Shown here one piece after another: positions 27,701-39,800 of a stretch of 64,000 bases of DNA (the first letter of the stretch is position 1; each line of letters begins with the position of its first letter). Origin of the DNA: Cyclospora cayetanensis (lineage: Eukaryota; Apicomplexa; Conoidasida; Eucoccidiorida; Eimeriidae); the NCBI RefSeq assembly GCF_002999335.1, contig NW_020312579.1, positions 158,760 to 222,759 on the forward strand, in the 5' to 3' direction. The position numbers were made by a program, and so were the translations under genes. Under the pieces are notes generated by a model. That model saw only the letters and a program-made list of their open reading frames with translations. It was not told where the DNA came from and ran no database searches.

Positions 27701-28958
27701 AGCACATATAGCCTAACGAAGATCAATCCGATTGCAGCAATTCTTCCTGTATTAGCTCTTAAATGCAAAGCCGTGCAGTAGGGCCACGCTTCTCAGAAAG
27801 CATAGAAGCAGGGCCGGCCCAAATCACATGCAAATGACCCTGTCAGCTTCGTCTCTTTCAAACCCTCCAACCACGAGTTCCCGCCATGTGCAGCATTTAT
27901 ATGTCTTGGGGGGTCTGTTTTGGCCCTGATGGACAGCGCCTGCGACAGCTCAGTGGGCACTCACCAATAGCTACATTTTTATGCCAAGCACCTCTTGGCA
28001 GCACAAAATATGAGGCTGCGTAAGCACTGCCAGCTATTGGCAATGCATGGTCAAAATAATCTACACTGATGAGTTATGTAGAGTCCTATTTCTGACCGCC
28101 AAACACTAAGAGCCATGATACCAGTGTTACGGGCTAATATAGCTATCATTCACACTACAGTTGCATTTCTACCCTCTGTCGCTGCTTGATATCTTGTTAA
28201 ATAGTAGACTACAAAAGATCATAGTGGGCACAGCCTCATTTTACGGCAGCCTGCTCTCTGCACATTGACCATTCTCGCTGAAATTTAGGTCGGCTGTATG
28301 GCCTGATTCCCTCAGTTAAATACAACAAACAAATCCGCCATGTCATATATTAGCAACTGCTTCCGTAAGGGTGTTGGTGTACGGCTTTAAGCCCCAGACA
28401 AAAAGGGAGAGTTTGGCTTCCAAGAATCAGCGGGAAAGAACTAGTGAACACGGGTGGAATTTGAAGCTACCGACAGCAGCCACTGCTGAGCTGAGCACAA
28501 GTAGATATAAGTGGCCGGTTATCATATCTGTTCAAATTAGGGAAACTGCCGTAGGATCCAGCTGGATGATCGTCGCATGGCTTACAGAGATCCACGACCT
28601 GACGCCGAATAGCGAATATCTTATTTTTCGGCCCATACCCACAAGCCTTGGTTTGAATTTCCCTGGAGATATATCCTTCCTGGTATGTGCTGAAATATTA
28701 CCGATGAAACAGTTCAACCTACGCACGCCTAGAGGCGTAGCTGCACCAATGGCATGAAAGGGGTCCAAGGTGACCCCACAAATCTTGGGTTCCAGATCCC
28801 TTCTTACGGCGTATAGTGCGACAAAAATTCTTCTAATCGCTAGTCTAGACAAAATCGAGATGATTATTGTGGTGGGAAGGCGCCTCAGCGTCACAAGATG
28901 TGCCTAGGTTTTTGCTCTTCGTCACTACCGTCCGTAGCCCTGCATTTATCTGAACCAA
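21793..28958. other. Gene-poor region
   Basis: Seven kilobases without a convincing gene. A 124-residue frame at 23026-23400 (+) and a 128-residue frame at 28371-28757 (+), overlapped by a 120-residue frame on the other strand, match nothing recognised and lack consistent splice context. The 28.4-28.9 kb stretch could be 5' flank or an upstream exon of the membrane protein gene. A long perfect hairpin lies at 25735-25773. Confidence 0.35.
25735..25773. repeat. Perfect inverted repeat, 17-bp arms, 5-nt loop
   Basis: Left arm 25735-25751 (AACTTTTGAAGAAATTC) and right arm 25757-25773 (GAATTTCTTCAAAAGTT) are exact reverse complements around TTTTT. The region has no gene. It could be a small foldback element, a small-RNA hairpin, or a transcription-end structure. 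Confidence 0.9.
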
Positions 28959-29912
28959 ATGTCTTTCAGCGTGGTTCGCTACCCCCTTTCAGCGGCAGTG
29001 CCGATGACTATGGGAGCATGCATGAGTCTTTCTGTGATGTTGTTTTGTATTCTTGTGCTTGTTCTGTACCTAAAGTGTTACTGTGAGCTAACGATGCTGC
29101 ATAGACTGCAGAGCTGCCTGCGGGTGTTGCTAGTGGTGCAGACTTTCCTCACAGTAGCGGCGGTTGTAGTCCTCTCTGTTGCGCCTACTGCATCAGGCCA
29201 TGCATCGGCTACGTTTTCTAACATTATCGCGAGTCGCCAAGCCGCGAATGTGCTAAAGGCATCTGGCGGTACCCTTGTCGCTGGATTCGCATTTTTTGCA
29301 ACAGAGCACCAAATGTTTAGATGGGTTGCACTTTTTGGTGCGGCCACTATGGCCGGAGTGGATATGGTGGACATGGCTAACGTAGGCCACCTGATAGGAG
29401 TACTGCAAGCAAGCAGAAGTACCCATGCCTTTGTGGACGACTCAGCTAGGATCCTTGCAGTCCGAGCACTAAAAACACAATATGCTGCAAAGGCGTTTGC
29501 CTTCTTTGCTTGGCTGCTTGTGATCCAAATGATAGGGTGTATAATGCACGCATTGGGATGGTTTGTACTGAATGAGCTTCCAACTGATGAAGAGGTTGCT
29601 GGACACTTGAAAGAGCTAGCACGCGCCACAATCAACAGACGGATTCAAGAAAAGCGGGACCCAGAGAGGTTCGAAGGGGTAAGTAGGAGACTGCTGTTCA
29701 ACCCGACGGACAAACTGGAAATAATGTGGGATCAAATGACTGACCAGGCGATTGGAAGGGAAAACCGGCAAAGCCACCCAATATCCACTAATCCGCAGGG
29801 AAGGATTCCTCCTAATGTTCAAAGAGAGCTTTGTCAAATCCTTTTGAAGATGGGCATTAAGCGCAGCCAAGTTTATGAGGTTCTAGAAGACGACGAGTCT
29901 AACGACAATTGA
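28959..29912 (+). CDS. Intronless 317-residue multi-pass membrane protein, family unknown
   Basis: A single uninterrupted reading frame, unusual here because neighbouring genes are cut into many exons. The first ATG gives 317 residues; internal ATGs at residues 16 and 18 are alternative starts. Four hydrophobic segments are visible at about residues 23-41 (LSVMLFCILVLVLYL), 54-76 (LRVLLVVQTFLTVAAVVVL), 103-135 (possibly one long or two short helices) and 178-206 (FAFFAWLLVIQMIGCIMHAL). The soluble C-terminal third (from about 207) is charged and ends with an acidic DDDESNDN-like tail. There is no obvious signal peptide cleavage site, so the first helix probably stays. I do not recognise the family and infer no function. 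A helix-hairpin architecture with cytosolic tail would suit a pellicle or organelle-membrane protein, but this is speculation. Confidence 0.7.
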   Translation: MSFSVVRYPLSAAVPMTMGACMSLSVMLFCILVLVLYLKCYCELTMLHRLQSCLRVLLVVQTFLTVAAVVVLSVAPTASGHASATFSNIIASRQAANVLKASGGTLVAGFAFFATEHQMFRWVALFGAATMAGVDMVDMANVGHLIGVLQASRSTHAFVDDSARILAVRALKTQYAAKAFAFFAWLLVIQMIGCIMHALGWFVLNELPTDEEVAGHLKELARATINRRIQEKRDPERFEGVSRRLLFNPTDKLEIMWDQMTDQAIGRENRQSHPISTNPQGRIPPNVQRELCQILLKMGIKRSQVYEVLEDDESNDN

Positions 29913-32218
29913 ACTAGCAGGGCTGTGTGACGTTTTTCTTATCCGTATATGTACTGTTAATTTCTGAGTGCAGCGTTGCTCTGTCAGTTAGGGAGAAAAG
30001 GGTTCAATGATCACATGATGGCTCTATTAAACAAAAGTTGCGGACAGCTTTATGCTCTGAGGCGAAAAAGCCTAGCCGGGAACAGATTCTGGTTCGATTA
30101 GAGTTACTAGTAAGCATGTGCATCCAATCACTTCCGGGAACTGAGGCTGCACATGATTTGCGGGTTTGTTTGGGGGCTTCTACCCTCAGCGTCCTTTGCC
30201 AAACTGATTGCGAGGGCCACACTGTAAAGGATGCACCAAGTTGTTTTCCGCTGCGGTAACGCTATCACCATTGCAGATATTTAACGCTTCGTCGAGCATC
30301 AAGGGAGTAGCTCCTGTGCTATGTTACGTGAACTGCTTGCTAGGAGCGTCTGTGTGGGGTGGCACTAAGGGCTTAGTAGATATCTTACTGGCTCGCCAAA
30401 TTGTACATTGATGCTCCACCGCTTGCAGGGACTCGAGTAAGAGTATTGAACGCATACTCAGGAGCTTGACTGGGCGGTGAGGGGTGATGCGCTTTTCCCC
30501 CAATGTCGAAAGCCCCCTTAGGGCAAACAAAGCAAGTCGATAAAAGCTCTGTCCATTCAGGCCCACTGGTCCTGTATTCCAAATAAATCAAAGCACTGAT
30601 CAAGGTTCCTATGCGTTAAGCATGTAGTCAGGCTTTTTTGCCCGACGAGAAGTATACCGTAGAGCTACCTTCTCGTGTCCAAGATTCGAGTCTATTATTA
30701 TGTGATGGATGGTCTCTTTCATGATGATGAATCCAATACGTTTGTCGAATCGTAGATAAACAGCCCTCAAGAAATGTACACGCTTTCTCAAGGCTTGTTC
30801 CGCAGCTTCATTGCTTCTTTGTATTCTACCGAAATACTTCTCAGTGCAGTACCCAACTGTATATGATCTCCAGCGATATCACGCTAAGGCTGGTATGTGC
30901 TGTACTCTGTGCTTATAATATAGGAGCATTTCACGCTTCTCGAATGTTAGGGCGATCCTTGCAGCGTCATTGATCGCACCCGCTTCTGTCTTACAAGCAA
31001 TGTTCGCCAGAGGTGTATTCGAAATTTTTGTTTGTGTGTGCCGTGGGCTTCGAGTGCAGGCCATAATGAAGAAAGTGCCGGTTTGTGTATGTGTGGCGTG
31101 GTGTGGTGTGTGTGTGTGCGCGTGTGTAACTTACTTTGCTGCTACGTGTTCCCACCGTAAAATGTGCACGGAAAACCTCGGCGCCTCTTCCAGCCCTCCC
31201 AATTCGTTGACGCCAAACGGATCGAAGACGCGCGGCCATTTACACCCAACCAGCATCATATAAAGAATGCGAGGTGGCAAGCTCTTAAATATCACATAAT
31301 ATCGGAGCCCCCACATATTAGGGGAACCAATTTATACTAGGATACACTGCAAATGTTGTCTGCAGCTGCAAGTGCAAGCGAATGTAAACACCCCAACAAC
31401 GCCTCATTTTCCCGAACTGTATACGATGGGGCTGCAGAACTGTGTGTGCGTAAAGCGACAAATCCATGCGGAGGCTCCTTTTCCGTCGAAGGCACTACTG
31501 TGCCCTCTCTGACCGCTTTCAGAGGCTAAGCTGGCAGTTTGGCTCAATGGGTATAGCGTAGGATTCTACGTGGTACAGACCGCATTTGCTTAACGCCAAA
31601 ACAGACTGCTTGCATGTTGAATTAGGCCAGACGCCTTTTCAACGACGCCAATGGTGAATGAGCTAGCGAGTGGCACGTTCCTTCTTGTACACCTGCGTGC
31701 GACGCCAAACTTCCTGCCGCTCTGCTATGCTACTAACTGTGCTCAATGCTCTCTGGCTCGGCCGTCCAAAGCAAGAAATAGGACTATTGGAAAGGCCGTA
31801 GCCCTGTGCCCAGAAAAATAATATCCGATACATTAGAACCCGCGATGCCAGGCAGTTCCAGCAACATATTCTGCAACGAAGACTACCTTAGAACAGGCAT
31901 CAGACAAGCGCGTAGTTTTGCATACAAATTGCCTGATGCACCCTTACAAAGGAAAACCTTTACAAGGAACTTTTGATGACGACTCTGTTTACGGCATCTT
32001 GTGGACACTAAAACGAGCTGGTGCACCGGCTGTGCTCTGCACCACAACATTGGAAATGTATATTCGGGCAAACTTGCCTCTCTCCCCACAAACTCGAACA
32101 CCCTTTCTAGCGACAGTGAAGGGGAGCTGATGTGGTGCAAGTGATGAATAATGATGCGGTGCTGTGGTGAGTGCATCTGGTTGTGTATAGGCTAAAGGAC
32201 CCTAGAGTTTGGCGTCCA
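29913..32218. other. Intergenic spacer with a TG-rich tract
   Basis: Short frames on both strands, none with convincing coding character. A TG-rich low-complexity tract sits at about 31081-31130. A stretch near 31531-31590 looked superficially like the 5' half of a tRNA, but no T-arm follows. Confidence 0.35.
31081..31130. repeat. TG-rich low-complexity tract
   Basis: An imperfect (TG)n run with GTGTGG and GCGCG interruptions on the + strand, of the kind produced by slippage. Confidence 0.8.
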
Positions 32219-33096
32219 CTAGCTGTACGATCTTTTCCTTTTCAACTGGTGTATATATACCTTCGCAAACTCAAGTAGTTGCAGGCTTTCAATCTGCAAC
32301 GGCTCATCCAGAGAATTCGCGCCACATGCTAAATAGGTGAACCAGGAAATGTCATGTAAAGAGCCAACCAGCTCTCCATTTCTGTGATCCGTTGTTCCTG
32401 CTCGATACTCCAGGTTCTGTGAACTTAGTTCGAAAGGCGGTCCACTTCCAATACCTGTAGCACCTGCGAATCTTTTTGTCCCCCTTATCTTTGACACTCG
32501 CTTCCATATGTCGCCTCTCGTTGGAGCTGGCCAAAAACACATTTCTGATATGAGTAAAAGCGTGTTTCCTGGGGCAAAAGCAACCTCTGTTGCAGCGAGA
32601 GCATCTGCGCACCTTTTCTCAACCTCATCGGCCAGCATGGATCCCAGCACGTGCCGTTTCGCTGTGCTGTATCATGGCCATATGCGAGGGCAACACAAGT
32701 TTGTCCTGGCCTGCTCATCATGAAGCGAAACTGGGGAAGACTGTTTTGTTCGTGCCACTGTGGGCTAAAACCCCTGAATACACCCAGGCGGAGTCTCTTC
32801 TGTTCCGCTTGCTCCAAACAACTGGGCGGCGAGAGCTGCAAGACATGTAGGGTGTGTGGAATAGGCAACGCCTCGCCGCTGACCTCGCATGCTGGGACAC
32901 CTTCTACTGTCTGGCATTGTTGTAGCCTTGCTAAGCAGGCAGCCAAGTCATTTTCTAAACCAGTGCCCCGCTCGTGTGACCAATGTGATCGGGGAATTGC
33001 TTCAGTGTTCACTGTAACTAAGCACGTATCTTTCACGAGATAGACGTCTAGAACCAGTACCATTAAGGAGTAGTCTTTTCCAGCTTTGTTGTTCAA
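32219..33096 (-). CDS. Hypothetical protein, weak exon model
   Basis: Two overlapping minus-strand frames (33096-32485 and about 32685-32219) could be joined by introns. The downstream frame contains SMLADEVEKRCADALAATEV and ends with FAKVYIHQLKRKRS, which read like protein; the upstream one starts with a hydrophobic strand pattern (SLMVLVLDVYLVKD). An acceptor (ATACAG) near 32686 fits the second frame. A plus-strand frame over the same place has a CxxC pattern but weaker overall character. Nothing was recognised. It lies just beyond the 3' end of the HtrA gene, on the same strand. Confidence 0.35.
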
Positions 33097-33830
33097 TGTT
33101 CTATTGTGCCACTTTTACGAGCAGGATACTGACTTAGTAAGGTTTGATAACGATAGCAGGTCACTCGCTGTTCACCAATAGTGGCGACTGCAATATAAAG
33201 CATTTGTGTGTTGCGTGGCCGCTTGGCCGGTCACAGGGGGTGACTCGCGCAGTTATTGATTACAGTTTGCCGAAAAGGCAGACAAATACGACATTAGAAA
33301 CTAGTTCACATAATATTTTGCGTGTGCAATTATGATTGGCACGGCTGTGCACCTTGGTAGCTGTTTCTCCTCGGGTCATCCAAATCCCTGGGCATCTACA
33401 GGTTCATGGGGACCTCGCGGCCGAAAGCAAAGCCCAAACAATTTTTACTTTGTCGAATCAGACCAATAACCACTGCGTATTCTTCAATGAAGGCAGGACA
33501 CCTTCTTTGAAGCAGCTATGTGAGACCTACTCACTCTTTCCAGCCAGATGTCCTTGCTAGACAGCACGACGCGCAGTGCAAATGTACTGCGGTGGCACTG
33601 TCTTGCAGGTTGACTTTCCGTATTGTATACGGTGTACACTGGAAACACTTCGTTTGAATCTGCCTCCACATTTCCCCATCATGCTAGTTATGAAGCCGTG
33701 AATTCAGTGTCCGACGGCGGATACCTTAAAAACTACGGGGAGCCGTGTAAGGTCAAACCGACAATTGGATCCCAGTAGTTTGTGCCACAAATGGCACGAC
33801 TTACATGCCTTTGAATGCAGTGTCCAGTCC

Positions 33831-36823
33831 CTATTCCTTCAAATCAAGACTAAAATTCAATATATCCTTGCCTCGCCGTACGGAGATATCCAGGGGGCCA
33901 CCTCTGTGAAGTAAGAGGATCTCCCGCAGCTGCAAGCACATCACCAGAACATGCACCCCTCTTCCTGAAGTCCAGCCTTCTGTGGGGTTGTTCCAGATGC
34001 CAAGGCCATCCAGCCAAAGTGTCTGCAAAAGCTCAAAAAGGTACTCACTCGTCCGACTGAATCAGTAGTCTCCCCCTTTACGCTGATGATGCGATCTCCT
34101 TCTAAAATACCAGCCTTAGCAGCAGCGCCTCCTGGCAAAATCCCGCACACCCTCGGCCAGGGCCCTGCGTGCATATCCCGTAGGATGCTTAAAGGGGAAG
34201 CCTTTATGTCGTGAGCATACGCAAATTATCGACTGGATCTGCACAATATGAGGTACGCAAGGCTTCAGCCATTACAAAGGCTTGTATATATGATGATGCC
34301 CGCAAGCGCGAAAGCACGTACACTGTGAACCGCTCGGGGCACTTATTTACATAAACTCCTATCTAGAGAACTTGGCAGCGGTAAAATCGCGATCTCAAAG
34401 AGCTTCACAACAGTATATACTAACGTCTTACTTGTGGGTATTTGTCCGCTTTTGGATTCCAAGCGTAGTCCTTCTCCCTCTACCAACAAGCCTGGATGCC
34501 ACCCATTGCCCACAAAGATAGTGGTACGGGAAACAATAGAACATGCGAAAGCAGCATCTAAGAATGATGTTGACTCACAGCTCCCCACTCATGCCTCACC
34601 TATAGAAGAAGGTACAAATTTGCCTGAGTCTCGCAGGACCTCTGCGACCCGCAAGACAATGGATGCCGGCACTGCCACCCTAACGCATTTAAAAAAAGCA
34701 CAACAGATTGGGTGTTCAGAGGTTGAACAAGTGTTGGCGTGATACAGCCAGCAACTTACGCGCACGAAATGCATGACACACGCATTCAGCTTACCCGCAC
34801 AAGTCGAACTTCTTAACAAGCATACCTACTACAAACCCCTCCATGTTGCAGACAGGGGCTCCCGACATGCCTGAATATAGTGGGGAGCAAACCGCACTTC
34901 GGTTGACCGCAAAAACGAGAGCACACCACTTTACGCTCTGCCAACCATGTGCTTAGGCCCTACCGGGTAGTGTCAATAGCTGCAACTGTAGAAAGCTCAA
35001 ACCTCCAGTGTCGCCTACAGGGTCAAAAGTTTGGCGAGGCTGTAGCATCCGGCCTGCCACCCCTATCGGCTCTTCTGCATGCTGAAATTGAAAATATCAA
35101 GCGCATCAGCTTCTTTCTACGTTTCATCTTGCCCCCGCGGGTAAATGGGTGAATACGCGTCGTCCACAGACAAAAACAAGGGAAGCGTAGCCAGAGGATA
35201 CGACCGGCGTGACTCTCGTACCTCTAATGCGGCATAGGTCACAACTGCCTCCCCCATGACCGGACGACTTTCCTTAAACTCTATGCAGATGAAAAGCAAA
35301 ACGACTAATCAGGAAGGCGCATACTATTCAGCTAGTGATGCCACAATTACGAAGGACACGAGTGGTCCAGCATGGTCAAAAATGGAAACGGGCACTTTTC
35401 CTGAGGGAGTACCAGAAGGTACCGCCGAACAGTGGATATATAATCCTGTTGACGCAAGGATTCTTGCTTGAAAGGTCATACATCTCACGATAAACGAAAA
35501 CGGCCCTTAAGAAGCTACGCAGAGAACAGTGGCTTTGCGAGTAACTATATACCTACGCATGGCTCAACACATGTAGGAGAAAAGCCCAGCGACGGTGAAA
35601 GCTATCCCAATCAGAAAAACCTACTTCCTTGCAAAGAGAATATCTTTTTCGGTTTCGATCCCGGCAAATGAAGCACCGCAACATCCGTCGCTGAGACACA
35701 TACATACAGTCGAAATTCAAAAAGAAATTTCAATATGCATCGTTGCATCATGATGCCCTTGGCATCCCTATACTCGACGATCACCCAGAATTTCAACGGA
35801 GGGCAGGGTGGATCTGTGGCTTCGCACCCGCATCCACGCCGCAGAGACACGCCTCGTACATCATGCCTTCAGAGTCTTTGACAGCAAGCGAGAAGGGCAC
35901 CGAGTCTACGCCGAACATCCGATGATGCTCCATGCCGTTGCCTATGCAGGCAGACTCATCTGATTCTGCATTCTTGGGTCTCTGGGTGCAAAACGTACGG
36001 CATAAGGTAGCAGCCAATGAAGAAGAGGCGCCCTTAACCCCTCTAGCACATGAACAGCCAGAGGGGGCAACAGAAGATTCTCAGTTTAGCGCACTTTTGA
36101 AAAAGTTATGTAGCTTACCAAGAGTACGTGAGCAGCCGTCACGATATAGCCTACGAAAGCGCCCATAACCAATAAAACAAGCAAGTCTACTTAAACTCTG
36201 CCTTACAAAGGCGTTCTACGCCAATGGATATGGTTTTTACAACTTTATGTCGTACCATGGTCATCGAAGAAAAAGCCAGAACCAAGAAAATGGAAATGCT
36301 CGCACTCATCTGCGCCCTGATTCTCTTGTGTTGCATCACCTCTCCCGCTTCCCGGAGTATCAACTTCGGGTGAAGTCATCGCATACACCCTTACAACGGC
36401 TGGCTGTATTGCCTCGAAGGCCCTCTGTAGCTCAAGCTGCTCGTGACGCAGCACCTGCTGGAGGCCTTGCCTTGACACTTCCCTGCAGAACGCTGGCACA
36501 GTTACGGCGGAAGTATAACATACTAGCGCGTCGGCCGCCTTGTCTAATATTGCTGAAAGAGTAGCAATACGGTCGGGATGCACATTTTGACTGATTCTGG
36601 AGGCGTTAGTGCATAGTAGTGCACCATGGGCACTGGAATACTCTCCACTGATATATTGGCTTCTCGTAGTATGCTCTGCCTGTTGGTACCGCTTCTTCTC
36701 TGTGCACTTGCTGGCCCAGACAGCAGTGAGAGCAACAAGAGCCAGCTTGAAGGCCCTCGTTCTAGCGTGTTTCATCTGCGGTGGAGCGCAGAGCATAAAA
36801 GCCGCATCCTCTGGGACAGCCAT
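33831..36823 (-). CDS. HtrA/Deg-type serine protease with C-terminal PDZ domain
   Basis: HtrA proteases degrade misfolded proteins outside the cytosol or in organelles. Exons on the minus strand: from about 36823 to 36256, then 36150-36119, 35981-35828, 35690-35625, 35280-35222, 34937-34795, 34679-34600, 34491-34432, 34164-34049 and 33929-33831. All junctions keep phase and sum to 459 codons from the methionine at 36823. That start precedes a hydrophobic segment (FKLALVALTAVWA), a signal peptide or anchor; an earlier in-frame start at 37117 is possible. The protease domain opens with AFEAIQPAVVRVY and FLGSGFFFDDHG. The catalytic histidine (GYIVTAAHVLL) is on a 32-nt exon, the aspartate is in ATDVAVLHL, and the serine is in SGMSGAPVCN (Ser codon 34865-34863). 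GVAVPASIVLRVAEVL follows, then PDZ: PRVCGILPGGAAAKAGILEG, SVKGETTDSVGR and LREILLLHRGGPLDISV. The segment between the aspartate and serine is shorter than usual in HtrA, so loop-based regulation may differ. Confidence 0.88.
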
Positions 36824-39800
36824 TGCTGCGGTCTGTGGGGGGCAGTGCGGGCAAACGCCACCCGAAGCCCCTACGCCCCCGTCCACTTGCACTCCAGGCC
36901 ATCTAACTACACACAATGTTTTGAAATAACTCCTTGGTCTGCTGATTATATGCAAGACACATCCATGGGGCACCATCTTCCAAAACGGTGAAGCCTTCTT
37001 CCCTGCCTGCTCTGGGTAGCAGAACACATGAATGGCTTGCAGAATAACATGCACCAATCCCTCTGGCTCTGGCGGACGAGTTGTGCTTGCAATGACGGCG
37101 GCGAAAGAAACGTGCACGTCACTGCCTTCAGGGCACTACTGGGGGCAGAGTACTGAACATCGAGGAACAAGGCTCAAAGCGAGCCCACCAGCGGCGATAC
37201 GCTTCAAAACCCCAGATTACGATGAAGAAGGAGCTAGAACTGCACATGCAAAGCACTCCTGAAGTCTGCTAAAAACCAGTCCTCCCGGGCTAAGTAATGA
37301 GATAGTTAACATAGGCTTAAGACCATGGAATCCCGCACTACTGTTACAAAATGAAGAAAGCTGTGAAGGCTACGGGAGGTACAACACTACAGAATAAGCT
37401 GGAAAAGTTGAGACCATGCGCACAAAGCCGCCGTTGCTAATCGGGGCTGAGAGTCGCATTCCAGTAAGCAAATTATTCTATTGTTATATTAAAGATGAAG
37501 TGAGCAACTTAGCCAAATTTGAATTATTAGGAGCCTATATGTTTGATCTGATACTACAGCAACGCAATAATTCGCTCCATTTGGTGGTGAAAGTGTTCGT
37601 TCAGGGCTCCACGCGCTGCCCTAGAGCATCACCGATGCCAGTAAGGCTACTACAAGGAGCATATATGCATGGCAGTCATTGATAATTGACATTCTCCACA
37701 TAAGCGCCCAGCTCTCTAACTAAATATGCTGGATCTTAGCCGCTATGTCTGGTTTTGATATTCATTGCAGTACTTTCAACCTGAGATGCTCCTAGAGTGG
37801 GGTCTTGATAATGCGAACCATTATCAAGACTCAGGCAGTCTGCCACTGTGACACCACCTTATAAATAAGCTTTCATACTCATTTGGAACATGCAACAAGG
37901 TGATTAGAGGCGATGGAGCTAATGTACCCAGTTTCAGGGTGTATTGCCGTAAACATTCCACTAATCACCAACCACTACGCGTCTTCATAGTTAGACACAA
38001 AGGGTCGATTTGTGCTGGGTAAAAGTTTGGCGAAGACGTGATGCACATCTCTCCTTCCCAACTTAGCTTGACTATTCACTCCTGTACTGCGTAGCGCAGG
38101 CAAGAAACTATGAAAATCCAGCAAGTGATGACGAAGGCTATGGCATGTAGAGGGTTGTGTAAATGTCGTAACCGAGCTTGCTATTCTGTTCAGCTTAGAC
38201 TTTAGTAGGGGTGGAAAGGTAAACTGGCCGGTCCAGAACCTGCCTAGATTTGGTGTACGTGTTCCCTTCTTACAGCTTGCAGATGAACTTTCAATCTCAC
38301 TTGAGCTTCTTCCATTAGAAAATATTAATTTGTTCTTGGAGAGATGCCAAATATTTTACGTACTGTGCGTTATGACGCAGAACACCATTCGCCGCAACGT
38401 CTCAAAAAGATGCAGTGTCCGCACAGCTAACTCATCTGCGGAAAGAGAAAGCCAGGTCTTCAGATACACTACAATGCTTGAATGTAGAGTTCTTCAGTCA
38501 TTCGTGTACGTATCAGAATAGTTCAAGTAGGCATTGGGTACACTTCGCGCTTTCAGCGAGCAGAGTATCCTAGACTATTTCCGCTAGGACTCAAAACAGT
38601 TGCTTGGCGCTTGTCGGCGAATCAGAACGACAGAACAAGACTGACCATTTTGTGGGAATCGAAACATTACAGCCAAGCGGGATGCTTTACCAAGCTTTTG
38701 GAAAAGAATCGTCCAGAGGGCATGTGCCAGTGAAATAGGCGAACTGGGAAAACCAGGTAATTCTTACACAAATTAAGCATTATAAACCAGCAGTGGCCCT
38801 TAGATAAGCGTTTTTTTCGATTTGGCTTCTTGCTTTAATAATCTTTTGCAAAGTCCTTGTGGCCCTGAGACTTGCTTCTAGGGATGCTTGCTGATGTGGG
38901 TGATCTTGCGTGTACCTTGCTGGTTCCATTCCCTCCTGCACAACAAATTTGAATGCGTACTTTCAGTATCCACTCTTGTTTGAAGATCTTTCATTCCCGT
39001 ATCAAGGGACAGTGATGCCTAGTCTTGCCTTAACGCCAGTAGCCCGCAGCTTGGAACTTCCAGCACAAGCACATTTTAATCTCAGTGTTGAGACAATGTC
39101 AGCGTCCCAAGGGAGGCTCAGATGCCTCATTAGGAACCTTTTTGCTTGGATTGCAGTTTACTACGGAGAATGGCATTGACACACCACCCTTTACTAAATA
39201 GAAATCTTCCGCCTCTGCTCAATCCTCCCTTAATGTAGGATGGTAGCTGAACTGATTCTTTATGTGAACACAGCAGCCAAAGAGACTCTTATGCTGAAAT
39301 GACTTGTGAAACGTCGTTCTTCAGTTGCCATCGCAGGGTAAGGGTAAACATGTACACGAATAAAATCCACTTGAGGCCAAGGGTAGACTAGGGCATTGTA
39401 GTAAACCATAGTCACACTTCAATGGCCGCACATAACGCCAAAGCCGTCCACACAGGGGGTGAAGTACTACCAAGCGCTTCGTTCCATACTCTGGAGTCGT
39501 GAGCTGCCGAAAGTTTGTCACCCATGGATCCACCTTGATACCACACGCAGAACAAAATATCAGCTTGAACCGCTTAGTATCGCCGGCTTTCAAGTCTTCA
39601 ATGCCTAAAACCGACTGTATTTTTCTGCTTTCCACCCATCCTGCCCATAAAATACGGCGTTAACTCTGAGGGCATCCAGCTGTCACAGCAGTCAAGGTAC
39701 TTCTAGCATACAGAACCTGTCCAGAAGCAATGCATCGTCTGTCGCTATTTTTTCTTTGGTGAGCTCTGCATCGCACTCACGCTATTTGTGGCTCAAACTT

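Noticed and set aside
29078..29635. 185-residue minus-strand frame opposite the membrane protein
   Set aside because: It is antisense to a better frame with clear membrane helices, and its composition follows from that frame.
30085..30110. GGTTCGATT resembling a tRNA T-loop
   Set aside because: The flanking stem does not pair and no D- or anticodon arm is present.
31525..31605. tRNA-like 5' half (GGCTCAATGGG followed by AGC)
   Set aside because: The anticodon stem would have a four-base loop and there is no T-arm or acceptor match.
32651..33043. Plus-strand frame with CxxC pairs suggesting a zinc ribbon
   Set aside because: The pattern is short and the minus-strand frame over the same DNA has better splice context.
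39321..39660. Minus-strand exon with SRKIQSVLGIEDLKAGDTKR
   Set aside because: An in-frame TAA lies between the only acceptor and the coding-like part, and no partner exon was found.
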